Counted from the stretch's first letter, positions 23,879 to 35,470 are shown. The stretch: 64,000 bases of DNA from Margaritispora aquatica (GCA_007644065.1 VJWN01000010.1:186001-250000); one strand, 5' to 3'. Notes: generated by a model from the sequence alone, not told the origin. Numbers and translations are program-made.

Positions 23879-26095
23879 TTAAAACGCAGCACCACCCACT
23901 CCCTCACCAGCCAACATCCTAACGTGGCGTTCACTCAGCTCAGTCCTCAATGCCATCTGCGAAGCCTCTCGTCTCAATTTCTCCCACTGCTTCAAACTGA
24001 CCCTCAATTTCTCCTGCTTGGCATTCAGTTCCTCCCTGAGCGCGTCAGCTTCCTCTTCCTTCCTCTTTAGTCTCTGCGCCGTCTCGTTGGTCATGCCCGA
24101 TGCCGTGGGGTCGATCCTGCCACCTGGAATCAAGGGCGGCATGTTTGCTGTTGCGGGGTGAGGACGCGGTCCGTTGTTGACGGGTGCAGCGGTAGCACGA
24201 GGGTAGATGGAGGAAGAGTGTTGGAGGATTGGAGGACGGGTCGGGACACCTGCGCGAGGTCCAGTGGGAATTGCTGTTACTGTTGCAGCCTGTGCGGCAG
24301 GGCCAGTCGGCACGGTCGGTGTAGTATTGTTGATACTGTTGTTAGAAGAGGAGATGGGAATGGATGCTGGTGTGAGAGATGGCGATGGTGAAGCTGTAGG
24401 TCTAGAAACAGACGGACTACGACGTGGGATCACGACTTGTTGCTGTTGCTGTTGTTGCACCGCGGCAGCAGGACGAGTAGGAGGTGCAGAGCCCCAAGAT
24501 GAAGTATCTGGTCTGCTGGTGCGATCGTTGCCGAATGAGCCTCTTACACCACCACCGCGCATGCCAAAGCCTGAGCCACGAGCTGAGGGAACATAGCCTC
24601 GAGGCCCTGAAGGTGGGACGACAGGACCTGAGTTCTCTGCACGCTGCAGGCTGGAAGAGGTGGTTTGTGCGGACGGCGCTGTGAAATTCCGACTGCCGCT
24701 AGGGCCGGTAGGTGGTGCACGGAAGTTGGCTGGCCCACGAGGTGGAGAACGGGGTACTTGTGGGGGACGAGCTGGGGATTTGGGAGCGTTGCGGATTGGA
24801 GATTTAAGCGTTGAACGAACTGGAGACCTGGCTGTTTGGCGAATTGGAGAACGGGGAGCCTGACGGATTGGAGATCTTGGAGCTTGACGGACAGGAGAGC
24901 GTGGAGCTCGATGAATTGGAGAACGCACACTTGGGCGAATAGGTGATCGTGGAGCTTGCCGAGCAGGGGATCTTGGTGCAGATCTAAGAGGAGACCTAGG
25001 TGCTTGTCTTGCAGGAGATCTTGGAGCTGAACGAACTGGAGATCTGGCAGTACGTGCAGGGGATCTTGTAGGAGGATGGACCGGAGACCTCGGGGCTTGA
25101 CGGACAGGAGAACGCTCTCTTGGTGTAGAACGTGTCGATTCCTTCTCTCTGATTGCAAGATGCGCCTGAGCAGCAGGTGAGCGTTCGCGCTCACGCACAG
25201 CTGGTGAACGAGGCTGCGTATCGCGGGTAACATTCTGTGTCAGATGGAGCCGATCAGGATGGATAGGAGGAGATGAACGACGTGATGTATTTCCAGATGT
25301 GCGACCAGATGAGCGTTCGGATTCCCGAGGAGCGGGAGAAGGTGAGCGACGACGCCAGCTTCCTGCGTTGGGTCCAACCATGCGATTATCTCGGCGGTCA
25401 GGACTACGACTTCGTGGACGATATCCTCTTGAAGCAGCTGGTGGTGGTGATCTGCGGTGTATCGGGGACCTGGCACGATTCAAAGGACGATTACGATCGA
25501 ATGGGGATCTGGATCTTCTTCTGCTTGGTATTAGTGTTGGTCACCATATGCTTCTGGAGACAAACCTTTCGTCTCTCCTCAATGGTGATCTTGGTCGACG
25601 ATCATCATCTCTTCGAGGTGAAAATCTTCTCATGGGGCTTCTTGCACGCATCGGAGTTCTAGCACGTCCACGCCAGCTGTCCCGGGGTGGAGTACGCTCT
25701 CTGCGCATTGGTGTTCTTGATCTACGGCGAGGTGGTGATCGATTCCTGGGATTTGGGTGCCAGCTATCAGTCGCGATGGGAGACCTTGGCCTGTCTCGTC
25801 TTGGAGATCTATCGCGATCTGGACGAAATGATCTGGAGTGAGTTATCAGCTTCAGGTACCGGCATTTAATTCGGAGCAAAACAATATGATAGAGTGTGAA
25901 TCCTGTCAGTGGCGTGTTCTGGGTAATGAAGTGGTTTTGCGGCGAAGCGATCTTGCGAAAAAGGTGAATTTTTTAATGAAGTATATTAAGCTAGGCCAGA
26001 TCTCCCTGATGAGTACAAGAAACGTGACAAACATACTCTGATCTTTGCGGAGAACGTAGACGAGCAGCTGGCCGATAAGATTCGCCAGCTCCCAT
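23879..26095 (-). CDS. RS/RSP-octapeptide repeat nuclear-type protein
   Basis: Exons 26095-26037, 25832-25566 and 25520-23879 give 655 aa. The first exon (MGAGESYRPAARLRSPQRS) joins across a 204-nt intron with donor GTATGT and acceptor CTCCAG. The second intron is 45 nt with branch ACTAAT. Residues 20-130 are Arg/Ser/Pro-rich (RDRSPRRDRPRSP). Residues ~220-350 are about 15 copies of an octapeptide RSPxRxAP. A Gly/Arg segment (GFGMRGGGVRGSFGN), a Gln run and a Pro/Ala-rich stretch follow. The last 90 residues form a charged coiled coil (RLKRKEEEADALREEL ... ELSERHVRMLAGEG). This composition is typical of splicing or nuclear-speckle matrix proteins; the precise family is unknown. There is no RRM. 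The upstream neighbour ends only 108 nt before its ATG. Confidence 0.78.
24748..25110 (-). repeat. Coding 24-nt repeat (RSPxRxAP units)
   Basis: Fifteen tandem units of eight residues (one of seven), each beginning RSP or KSP, inside the RS protein. Every unit offers an SP site for proline-directed or SR-type kinases. Confidence 0.85.
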
Positions 26096-26203
26096 TCTCG
26101 TTACTTCGCCCTCTCCTCTGTGCAGCATTAGTATATGATGCAGTTTACAACTTGAATAAAATAAAACAGTCCCAAATAATCCAACAATCCCACGCCATGA
26201 TAT

Positions 26204-26707
26204 CTAAAATCTAATGTGTGTAAGAAAAAATAACCGATGCTCCAAGAGCTCATGAATGGCTTTGTTGTCCGCAGGTTTGTCCGATTCTGTTTTGAATGGA
26301 GACCGACTCATGTCCAAGAGAGCTTGACCAGCACACAGCTCTTTAGCACTCCACTGCGAAGGGTGACGAGCGTGAAGTGGCACTTCATGATTAGGAAAGA
26401 GTGGAGCCCAGGCAGTCCCAGGTAATGTTGCTTCCGAAGCCTGCGAATCATCATCAGAGGCCAGAGACTCCTCCACCTCAGCAGCAGTTACACCACTTCT
26501 AGTAGGCACATTCTCCTTCTTGGTAACTGAGCGTCGCTTCGAGACTTGTTTAGATAGAGTCTGTGACTTTTTGCAATCGTCACATCGAGAGAAAAAATCC
26601 ACCTTTGTCTTAGGAGCTCCTCTGACAGAGCCCTTAACGGAGCAGCGCTGCGGGTTGCCTTTTGGGCAACGATTGCACAGTACGACGAGTTCTTGAGTCT
26701 TAGCCAT
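26204..26707 (-). CDS. Small protein with CxxC pairs (unrecognised)
   Basis: 167 aa from the ATG at 26707; the longer reading to 26821 starts without ATG and is not preferred. Near the N-terminus CNRC, a Cys six residues later, and CDDC are spaced like a zinc ribbon. A Lys/Arg-rich segment (KQVSKRRSVTKK) and an acidic Ser-rich stretch follow. The C-terminal half contains WSAKELCAGQALLDM, an amphipathic helix. No family recognised. It lies in tandem with the RS-repeat gene. Confidence 0.6.
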   Translation of the reverse strand: MAKTQELVVLCNRCPKGNPQRCSVKGSVRGAPKTKVDFFSRCDDCKKSQTLSKQVSKRRSVTKKENVPTRSGVTAAEVEESLASDDDSQASEATLPGTAWAPLFPNHEVPLHARHPSQWSAKELCAGQALLDMSRSPFKTESDKPADNKAIHELLEHRLFFLTHIRF

Positions 26708-26817
26708 TCTCGCTGTGGTTTTGTAAGTGGACTGAATGAATGGGTGGATCACCGGTTCATGCTTACATAGATAAGTGCTTAACAGCCCTGAAAGGGTTTT
26801 GTGGTATTGAGGTTTGA

Positions 26818-27540
26818 TCAAAAGCTCAGATCACATTCAAAATTGACAATCACCTCAAGCGTTGATAACTCCACTTGATTTTGGTGAGTAAGATGACAAG
26901 GATTCGCAGGAACATAATTGCTTATATCTTTCCTAGCCAGCGTGAATTGGGGTTTAAACTGATAGACGGTGCTAGTGGTGGTAGCCAGTTTATTTTCCAA
27001 TGTGCTAGCACTGGCGCGCCAAGATATATATATCTGACGTAGAAGAGTAGCCATACTCTCTAGTGGCTGAACCGTCGAAGACTCTGATATCATATAGAGC
27101 GAAGTAAGGAGTATGGAGATATTCGAAAGACCCGTTGGGATGGAGAGATTGGCCAGAATGCGGCGGGGACATTTGGGCACATTAAGTGATCAAGGTCAAA
27201 TCCGTAGCATTGAATCCTCATCCCAACTCTTCTCATGTAACGATGTCATGAGCTCATTGTAGAGAGTTTGTGACCTTCCAACGTGCTCTGTGGGGTTCAT
27301 CTTCCATGTCCTCACTTTCAACTCCGTAGTCCATATGTGCCGTCCTCCATTATTAGAAGTAGCACTTGTTCTAGTTGCCAGCCTGCTTCTCTCGCTGAAT
27401 TGATACTTGAGGCCATAGGTGATCGCATTCTCATGCAATGTGCAAAATAGTTTCCAGGTCCAAGGCTGGGTCTAAGTCGAGGTCCAGTTCCGGTGAAGCT
27501 GTTGCGGGATACTAGTCGTCTCATCCATATCGCCCAAACG
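26818..27540 (-). other. Possible spliced gene or gene relic
   Basis: Two minus-strand frames, 27438-27196 (extended upstream to an acceptor CTTAG near 27474) and 27180-26818, have protein-like composition. The first reads PWTWKLFCTLHENA, then LKYQFSERS, IWTTELKV and VGRSQTLYNELM. This order weakly recalls the alpha-beta-beta-beta-alpha layout of a dsRNA-binding domain. An ATG exon (MRRL) could join through a 41-nt intron, but I cannot link the two frames with good splice sites. It may be a lineage-specific gene, a relic or chance. Confidence 0.25.
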
Positions 27541-28698
27541 ATCCCATACGATATATCCCAAGAAATCGCGCGACAATTTCCCCAATAGCATGCCCAAACA
27601 ACAGAACAACCGACTGCAAAAGAAATATTCCAAGCAGACTAACCTTCGATCTCCCCGACCACGATCTCTATCCATCTTGCCTGAGGTAAGGTATCTCTCC
27701 TTTCTGGTTGTCCCGGATTGGTCGAGCAGAGTAATTCTCAGGCGCAAAATCTACAGCGGATACGTATACGCGTGGTTCGTGATGGTTTACTGGGTGCTTC
27801 TTCGATATAAGGTAGGTTTGGTATTTCGACGTTCTTGACAGTCCCCAAAATTATTCTACATTCAGACGGCGACACGATGATCCAGCCGCGACGCCGCGTC
27901 TAAGCGCGACATGCCTGTACGCAAGGCACTTAAACGCGCTAGGATTTTGTTAGTGTCAGATCGCCACGTGCATATTTTTCATCATAAAGTCCCAGTCTTT
28001 GGGAGGTTTCTCTCCACTCATGCAGTCATTCCTTGCTTACTTGAGGTAAGCCACTAGGTACGCCTTATAAGACAGTCATGGTTTGACTTAGGTTGCGAGA
28101 AGTAATCTACATACGCTAAATAACTACCTAAGCTCACTTCAAACTTGGTAATTCCACAACGAGAGAAGATATAAAGAACCCGATAACAAAAATATCAACA
28201 CGATTGGATCTCTCTTTTATACTTTCTTTTTGGTTTATTGCGTATTACTTAGTTATCTGGTGTAGGCTACACCTACGGTCACTACGTGCCTGATATAGGG
28301 TAACTTATTCCAAGATCATCATAAAGAAAGGGATTTGGAGTTCACGACTGGGGGCGAGTGAAGGGCTGCGAATAGATACCTGAGAGCTTACCTAATATAG
28401 CGAGAGAAACTACCTTAGATAAGCTAAATTAGTAAGATACCCAATTAACACTAACTAACCACGAAATGAAATCATAGTTAGCATTCCAAGTTAACTTATA
28501 ACATATGAGTTCATTGTGGTTATATTTGGTATGCCATCGGGTCACATATAAATTAGCAATAGCTAACGTAGGCCTAAAGAAATAAAACGAGGTGGATCCT
28601 TGACGGATGATTTCTGATATTACATCTAATCAAATACACAATGACCCTGAGTTATGTCGAGTGCCAGTAACGCCACTAATGCTTCCCTCAACCCTAGC
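27541..28698. other. Intergenic region
   Basis: No gene recognised. AT-rich, with several TACCT/AGGTA words at 28046-28136 and 28380-28440. Confidence 0.5.
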
Positions 28699-30510
28699 CT
28701 AGAACCTGTACGATCTTTCACGCTTTTCACCTTTCTTCTCCTCGTCGCGCTTCTGCCTCTTTCGACTCTCTTGTGCAATCATGTCACTCAAATCTTCTTC
28801 AAAGCCCCATGGTCCCTTTTCTTGCTGCTTCTGCTGCTCAAACCTGCGCTTGACCTCTTCCTTGCTAATGCCATCTTCCGACAGCAAAGAGTCGGGATCC
28901 AGAGCAACATCAACATCTCCAGGCTTCTTTCTCTTTCTTGTGTCGTCTTCCTGTCCAAGAATAGGTAGATTCGTTGGGTTCTGTGCGCCGCGGACATCGT
29001 AGGCTCGGTCACCTCCAAAGAATCCCTCAGCTCGGATTTGTCGCTCAGGGATGACAGTATATGCTGATCTGGGGTGAGTCGACTCTTCGGTTTCGGTTCC
29101 TCGTTTTTGTTTTCGAAGATCAAAGTCTCCGCCAACACTCATGTCACCTGGATATTCGGAAGGGACTGTAGATGCCATTCCTCCTGGTGTTTCTAGCCCA
29201 CTAGGTGTTTGTAGACCAGCACCAATATCCTCTTCATCGCCCTCATCTTCCTCCTCCTCATCACTCTCTTCTTCCTCGGACTCTTCTTCTGGTGCTTGCA
29301 ATTCACCCCATAGTGATCGCTCGACTGGCTCCCCAGCTTGAGTGTTGACTTGAGGTTGTAGGACACCAAAGATATCACCTCCATAAAGTGGCCTGTTGAA
29401 TTCATCAACGGGAGGTTTTCCATAGCCACCAGGATGAAAGCCCCACGCACCACCTGGAGGTGGAGGCGCATTCAAGCCAGGGATCTTGAGCGAAGGATAT
29501 GAAGGAGGTGGGCCAAATCTCTGTTGATTGATCAGCCATGGAGGTGGTGCTCCTGGGGGAATATTCAGAGCCTCTTTCAAATCATCACTCAGCTCGCCAG
29601 GACGCAGGTGTCGTAGGTTTGTCTCGTACTCCTTTCCCTCGTAGTAAACCTCACCATAGCGCGTTAGTTCTGGCTTTGTCTGAAACCTGAAGAAGGCTTC
29701 ATACAGCTTTTGATAATCAATATCCAATTTGCCCATCTTTGGCTGAACTCTCTCCCTCTGCTTTTGTTTCAAGCTTGCAGACTCTTGTTTCTCTAAAACC
29801 GCATCTCGCATCTCCGCAATGCCTGTATCCTGAATAAACTTTGGTAGAGAAAACGGAGCTTTCTCAACACCTCGCTTGGATGACAAGTATTCCCTCTTGA
29901 GTGACCAATGTGTTGGTACAGGTACGACGTTTCGGTAAGATTTGATGTGAACAAGTAGACGCGGGTCTGAAGCTGATGTGTCGGTCCATTCAACCAGCTC
30001 TGGCTTGTTAACCAAAGCCTTCAATTCCGCAACGGACAACTTATCGCGCTCCTTCCGCTTCTTCTTGGAGAGCTTTGGTTCTTTGTCTGCTTCTTCATCC
30101 TCGTCTGGAATAAGATCATCGTCGTTATACAACACTTCGCCCTTGTCCCCAGAAACTGCCTCAGTTCCAGCCTCATCCTCATCTTTGCTGGCTCCGAATC
30201 GCTCCATGATTCCCTTGAACATCTCGAAATTTGGATCATCTTCACTGATTCCTGCAACGTCAATTCCAAAGTCTGATGGTTCTTCTTCCTGCTCCTTTAC
30301 TACCACAGGCGCGGTGGTAGGTACTTTGACAGCTTCCGGCTCATGCTCTGGTTCAGGAGTTGGAGTGACCTGTTTGAATGTGAGTACATACGTTTGCAAA
30401 CACTCTCTAACTCTACTAACCTGCGCTTGCGCCTTCTTCTGCTCCTTCTTTTTCGCCCGTCTCATCTGGTTCTTCGACATCTTTGGAGCCATTGTCACAG
30501 CTGAGGGCAT
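28699..30510 (-). CDS. CUS1: Splicing factor 3B subunit 2 (SAP145/Cus1)
   Basis: U2 snRNP SF3b subunit that clamps the branch-site region and contacts SF3B4. Exons 30510-30421 and 30369-28699 give 586 aa. The N-terminus is basic (SKNQMRRAKKKEQKK), followed by acidic linkers. The DUF382 core is evident: WTDTSASDPRLLVHIKSYRN, VPVPTHWSLKREYL and KFIQDTGI. The PSP domain follows: LRPGELSDDLKEAL, IPPGAPPPWLINQQRFGPPP and YPSLKIPGLN. An acidic tail and a basic end complete it. The 51-nt intron is a multiple of three without a stop, so an unspliced form would stay in frame. Start set at MPSAVTMAPK; in-frame coding extends upstream to 30651, so an earlier start is possible. Head to head with the transporter gene. 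Confidence 0.95.
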   Translation of the reverse strand: MPSAVTMAPKMSKNQMRRAKKKEQKKAQAQVSRVRECLQTYVLTFKQVTPTPEPEHEPEAVKVPTTAPVVVKEQEEEPSDFGIDVAGISEDDPNFEMFKGIMERFGASKDEDEAGTEAVSGDKGEVLYNDDDLIPDEDEEADKEPKLSKKKRKERDKLSVAELKALVNKPELVEWTDTSASDPRLLVHIKSYRNVVPVPTHWSLKREYLSSKRGVEKAPFSLPKFIQDTGIAEMRDAVLEKQESASLKQKQRERVQPKMGKLDIDYQKLYEAFFRFQTKPELTRYGEVYYEGKEYETNLRHLRPGELSDDLKEALNIPPGAPPPWLINQQRFGPPPSYPSLKIPGLNAPPPPGGAWGFHPGGYGKPPVDEFNRPLYGGDIFGVLQPQVNTQAGEPVERSLWGELQAPEEESEEEESDEEEEDEGDEEDIGAGLQTPSGLETPGGMASTVPSEYPGDMSVGGDFDLRKQKRGTETEESTHPRSAYTVIPERQIRAEGFFGGDRAYDVRGAQNPTNLPILGQEDDTRKRKKPGDVDVALDPDSLLSEDGISKEEVKRRFEQQKQQEKGPWGFEEDLSDMIAQESRKRQKRDEEKKGEKRERSYRF

Positions 30511-30832
30511 GGTGCCCTGGTTGTTTCTACTATTCCGCAGGATTTTAGAGTATGTGCTGTAACTATGTTTACAAGAAGTTATAAGTGCTGCAGTCGGATG
30601 CAATCGATTATAGAATTCGCGGCGCGTTGGTGGATTGAATTTTGATGGCAAGCATCACCAAAGTTTCAAGGTCGCGCTTTTAGGCTGCGGAACTTCCCGC
30701 CATTTTTCCAGATGACAGACTCACAGTCTGGGGACTGAACTCGTATCGACATCAGAACCAAAAAAAAACCGCCCACCACAACATCACACTTTCTACGGTC
30801 ACTTCAATACCTACTGATTCAAGCTTTTCGAA
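30511..30832. promoter_or_regulatory. Head-to-head promoter region, SF3B2 / SLY41-like
   Basis: 322 nt lie between divergent start codons. An A8 run at 30760-30768 could be nucleosome-excluding. No specific factor site is assigned. Confidence 0.45.
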
Positions 30833-32619
30833 ATGTCGCGGTAAGAAATTCGATGCCTCTTTGGCCACACATCTTCTTACAGTAACACAATGCCTCACTC
30901 AACTCGAAATCCGTCACCTGGCGGCATCCCCAGCTTCAAATTCCCCAATGATTCCAAATCAACTCTCCGCACGTCAATGGAGAAGTTCCCAGATATCGTG
31001 GAATCTCCAATTGGGTTATCGCCGTATCCCCCGAGTCCCAAAGCCCCAACCGCGCCAGTAGATCGGTGGCAGCCTCGAAGAGATAGTGCGTTAAGGGGAT
31101 CAAACTGGACGGGACAATCAAGTACAGCAGGAGGACATGGGCGGCAGAAGAGTTTGAGCGACGCCTTCAGGACAATAAGGACGAGGAGGGCAAGCGTTAG
31201 TGCCAATGTACACGAGATAGGAGATGCTTTAAAGGCGCCGGTCTCGCCCAAATTAATTGTATGTAGTTCTATCAGCAGAGATTGTCTCCTGCTAATCCGA
31301 TATAGATTCTTTGCATCGTATGGTACTTCTCCAGTGCTCTCACAAACACTTCCTCAAAATCAATCCTCAATGCTTTTCCAAAACCTGCGACTCTCACACT
31401 CATACAATTTGGCTTTGTAGCCTTTTTCTGTCTCTTCTTCTCCTGGCTGGCATCAGTGTTTCCAGGTCTTCAGACTCAGATACCTGCTTTGCGGCACAAG
31501 ATTAGATACCCGACTCGCGATGTCATTAAAACCACTCTGCCATTGGCAGCTTTCCAAATCGGAGGCCATTTATTATCCTCTACTGCGACTGCCAAAATAC
31601 CTGTCTCTCTGGTACATACTATCAAAGGCCTTTCGCCGCTATTCACAGTGGTGGCATATCGAGTCATATTTGATATCCGATACCCAATTGCGACATATTT
31701 ATCGCTGATTCCTCTTACTCTTGGTGTTATGCTTGCCTGCTCGGCAGAGTTCAGGGGAAACATCCTTGGCATCTTGTATGCATTTCTAGCGGCTATAATA
31801 TTCGTCACACAAAATATCTTCTCAAAACGATTGTTCAACGAAGCAGCGATCGCTGAATCATCAGGAACCCCAAGCCGAAAATTGGACAAATTGAACTTGC
31901 TATGCTACTCTTCTGGCATGGCCTTTGTTCTAACAGCTCCAATCTGGTTCTGGTCAGAAGGAACAGGCCTGATCAGCGACTTTTTCCATGACGGAAGTAT
32001 AGATCTAGTAGAAGGTCATCCTTTGTCGCCAACATTTGATCATGGGCGTTTGGCTCTAGAATTTGTGTTCAACGGCACATTCCACTTCGGCCAAAACATC
32101 ATTGCATTTGTTTTGCTATCAATGGTTTCACCAGTGACATATTCCGTGGCATCTTTGATTAAGCGTGTCTTCGTTGTTGTCATTGCTATTATCTGGTTCC
32201 AAAACTCGACTACCAAAATCCAAGGATTTGGCATCGCACTAACTTTCTTCGGCTTATATTTGTACGATAGAACAAGCGAGAGTAGCAAAGCAGATCGGAA
32301 AGCCAAGATGATGGATATCAAAGAAGAGCCTCTCCTCCCACTCTCAGACCTGGCAGGCAATCTATCAAGGAAAAGCACGCCAGCGTTCGAGGCGTCACCA
32401 GTAAGAGGCTATACGAATGGGTACGCTCTGCCTGTCAGCTCGGACGACAAGAAATCCGACGATCCAGGCGGCCGCGTTGGACGAACAAGAGGAGCCAGCA
32501 ATGCGACGTGGTTGCCGCCTGGAACAAGGCAAGAAGACACGTGGCATCGGCGTGAACTCAGTGCTCATTCAATGAGCAACGGCCTGCCTGGCGTTGGGTT
32601 GAATGGATTTTTACCTTGA
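30833..32619 (+). CDS. SLY41-like triose-phosphate/nucleotide-sugar transporter family protein
   Basis: Exons 30833-30840, 30883-31260 and 31308-32619 give 565 aa. The 8-nt first exon (ATGTCGCG|GTAAGA) joins in frame to NTMPHSTRN. If the 42-nt first intron is not real, the ATG at 30890 is the start. Residues ~1-125 are a cytosolic, Ser/Pro/Arg-rich extension. The TPT domain follows, with roughly ten membrane helices: VWYFSSALTNTSSKSIL, FPKPATLTLIQF, KIPVSLVHTIKGLSPLFTV, the VTYSVASLIKRVFVVV helix and FGIALTFFGLYLY. KGLSP and the KRVFVVV Lys-Arg pair are hallmarks of the plastid-type TPT/SLY41 branch. Yeast Sly41 is an ER/Golgi multicopy suppressor of Ypt1 loss. The substrate is not deducible. 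Confidence 0.9.
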
Positions 32620-34099
32620 TATCGATTGGCGCGCTTGGGAATTTGGGATAGATGGAATTGTGAATATCATAGATAGAAGCAAACGCACCTCGGTTGCATG
32701 CTCGGATGGCGTTTTGGATTTATGGGATATCACATCATCGATGAGGTGTATGATAGGCGCTGCGATACTGGTGTTTTTGTGGCTATAACGATATGAAGTG
32801 GATGGCTTCATTGTACTTGATCATTTTGTTCACTTTAAATCATGATACTGTCTTGATTTCTCCACAGCTTGACTTTTCTTCTCTCTGTACCAAACTTCGG
32901 AGGCTCGACTTGAGCTATTTATTGCTCCATTTGTTCTTTTTGCTGAGTCACGCCATCCAGCAGCAGGATGAGCATGCATACTCACGACCAGATGGGGTTT
33001 GCACTGTCTAACTGTGCACATTATGAGACACTGTAACCACTTGGCCATTAGAGTTTAATATTTATCTACTATTCAGTCAAAATCTCATACTAAGCTTCAA
33101 AACGAGACACTTTCAAGTTAGCTATATGGATTAAGTGATAATTTCTATAGTCGATCACTTCGATGCTGGTCAAATTCGTCTTCGTCAAAGGCCAAAACCT
33201 AACTGCTATGCAGATATCCAGGTATCGCAAGTAACTGGGGGAGACTTCTTCTAGATATTCTACTCGTATAATTTTCCAATGTGTATGATATCTAAGCACA
33301 TTCTGAGCTGTGAACTCTACGTTCTTAATCATTCATGTTTTCGTTTCGACGGTGACGAATCTTGACAGCCTTGCTTATCATTCAACTCGTTTGGCAGTCT
33401 TTCCAGAAGGAAGTCCCAAAATCTCCTTACTGCCCCCAAAATGCCTGTTTCAAAAGCTCTACGTCATCTCATGAGCTTCCATCAGATCGAGCTCAGAATC
33501 AAGCTGGAGTCTTACCGCACTCTGTTGCTGAGCATGACGCATGGTGATTTGCGTCCTTGGAGAGCCCCACTAGTCGGCATTGTGGAGATTATTGTAAATC
33601 ATTGATTTACATGAAAAATCACTTCAAATTCTCATTATATCGATTTGACAGTAATTATCTCTAAAATTTCAACCCGTGATGTCGAGTTTGCTACCAATGT
33701 GATTGCAGGATAATGGCACAGCGATGGACTTCAAATACCTCGTAAATCTCGAAAATTCTACCTCTCTCAGGACAACTTACACACTTAAGCAAAGTTCATG
33801 ACACCCAGATCCAATAAGCAACTTAATTTAACAGAAGATAGCCTAAGTGTATTTTTAAAGCGTGGAAAATCTAGATAGCTCCCCGTGCATTCTAAATTTT
33901 CTGGACTACACGTTAGTACTCACTGGTATACAATTAGCATTTCACTCAAATGACAGACCAGATTCAACAACACCAGTGCTAAATAGAGTTAAGAACTTAA
34001 ACAATGGGAATACTCCTACAATATCTGGATAATACACAGATATACACCCCGCCTTATTAACATTAACTTCCCCTCCTTCCCGGCCTCAATGATATGACT
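32620..34099. other. Intergenic region
   Basis: Convergent spacer of 1.5 kb between the transporter and the Cys-rich protein. AT-rich; nothing recognised. Confidence 0.5.
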
Positions 34100-34786
34100 T
34101 CAAATCCAAAAGAACAACCATCTCCTAACCCAACAACACTTCTTCTTCCTCAATACCGACTTACCCGCTCTTGCATCCCTCAGTGCTTCCGCTCTGGCAG
34201 CCTCCGAGCGTGCAGTCATATCACCATCCCTCTCGATATCCTCCCATACCGTATCTCGAGTCTCCATTGTGGTCAAAGATAGAGCTTGCTGCTTCACTTC
34301 TGTCTCCTTGAGAAACGAGCTCTCTCCTCGTTCCGCAATGGACATGACGTCTTCTGGCTCCTCTTGGTTCACCGTCGGTTTAGTCTTTGTCGTGTCCCAC
34401 CATTCAACTTCGATCTCCGTTTCATACTCATCGTCCGTCTCCTCATCTTCTTCATTACCATCTTCTGCTTCCTTAGTCTCACCCTCCTTGGCCATAACGC
34501 TGGCACTTCCGCCTCCTATAATAACAGCACCTACACTCTCCATAAGGTCCATTTGCTCAGCCTTCAGCATCAAAGTCTTGCGTCTCTCGTTCCTAACCAC
34601 CTTCTCATTCTCAGAGCACGGCGCGCACGACCTCTGTGGAGGTGGAGTCCAGGGCTCATAGAGAGGGCACTTCCGACACTTGTTCATGCCTTGCCAACCT
34701 TTCTTGATGGCTTTGTCGCATCGAATGTAGGTTTCCATAATGTCTTGCTCGCAAACGGCACATCTGTGCCAGCCGAACTTGCACAT
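34100..34786 (-). CDS. Cys-rich N-terminus, acidic protein (unrecognised)
   Basis: Single-exon 228 aa from a clear ATG. The first 60 residues hold eight cysteines including CAVC, CRKC and CAPC pairs plus His8, suggesting one or two zinc sites. A strongly acidic stretch follows (EDGNEEDEETDDEYETE), and the C-terminus is basic and hydrophobic (KSVLRKKKCCWVRRWLFFWI). The last segment could be a membrane-associating tail. No family recognised. Fungal small proteins with such N-terminal CxxC sets are common and mostly unstudied. Confidence 0.65.
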   Translation of the reverse strand: MCKFGWHRCAVCEQDIMETYIRCDKAIKKGWQGMNKCRKCPLYEPWTPPPQRSCAPCSENEKVVRNERRKTLMLKAEQMDLMESVGAVIIGGGSASVMAKEGETKEAEDGNEEDEETDDEYETEIEVEWWDTTKTKPTVNQEEPEDVMSIAERGESSFLKETEVKQQALSLTTMETRDTVWEDIERDGDMTARSEAARAEALRDARAGKSVLRKKKCCWVRRWLFFWI

Positions 34787-35470
34787 TTTGTGAGGTTTTG
34801 GATTGGCGTGGTGAGCTGGTGCAGAGCTTTTCGGTGGCGAGTTTGAGATTATGTAGATGCTGACGACGGATTCGATGGACGTGACGGGCGAGGTAGTTTC
34901 TTGATTGAAATTGGAACGTTGCAGGATATGGATTTTATGTGCCGCTGGTGTTGGTGAGATCTAGATGGCATGGCTGGAATCATGGATCTTGAACTCATGA
35001 ACGCTTAACGTTGATTCATGTGAAAGTAATCAGGGTGGTATAAGGCTATCGGCGTTCACTATTGAATCATACATTAAGTTTGAAGAATCGTGCTTAGTTT
35101 GCAGAAGAGCAACTTCATGAGTGGTGAGTGATGCTCGAACAGACTGCCGCAATTTTCAATGCTGAATTTCCATACCGGCTCTATTCCTGATTTACGCCTC
35201 CGATATTCTTGCCATCAATCTTAATCTTGGCAAACTTGCATCTTCAGATGCTGACTGAATATACAAGATTAATTCTGGTGTATCAAGAGCGGAGGCGGGA
35301 ATGGAGTCCTTGAATGATTCACCATCAGCATAAATTGACAAGGAAAGGTGTAAGTATTCTGGACGACTTTTGACAAAGTCTGATCGGAGATATTTTTATT
35401 ATGTTCAAGAGATACAAGTACATACAATCAACAAATCACTATGTACATCAACGCAATCCCCCAACCACAC
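34787..35470. other. Intergenic region
   Basis: Promoter side of the Cys-rich gene and 3' side of the next gene. Nothing recognised. Confidence 0.5.
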
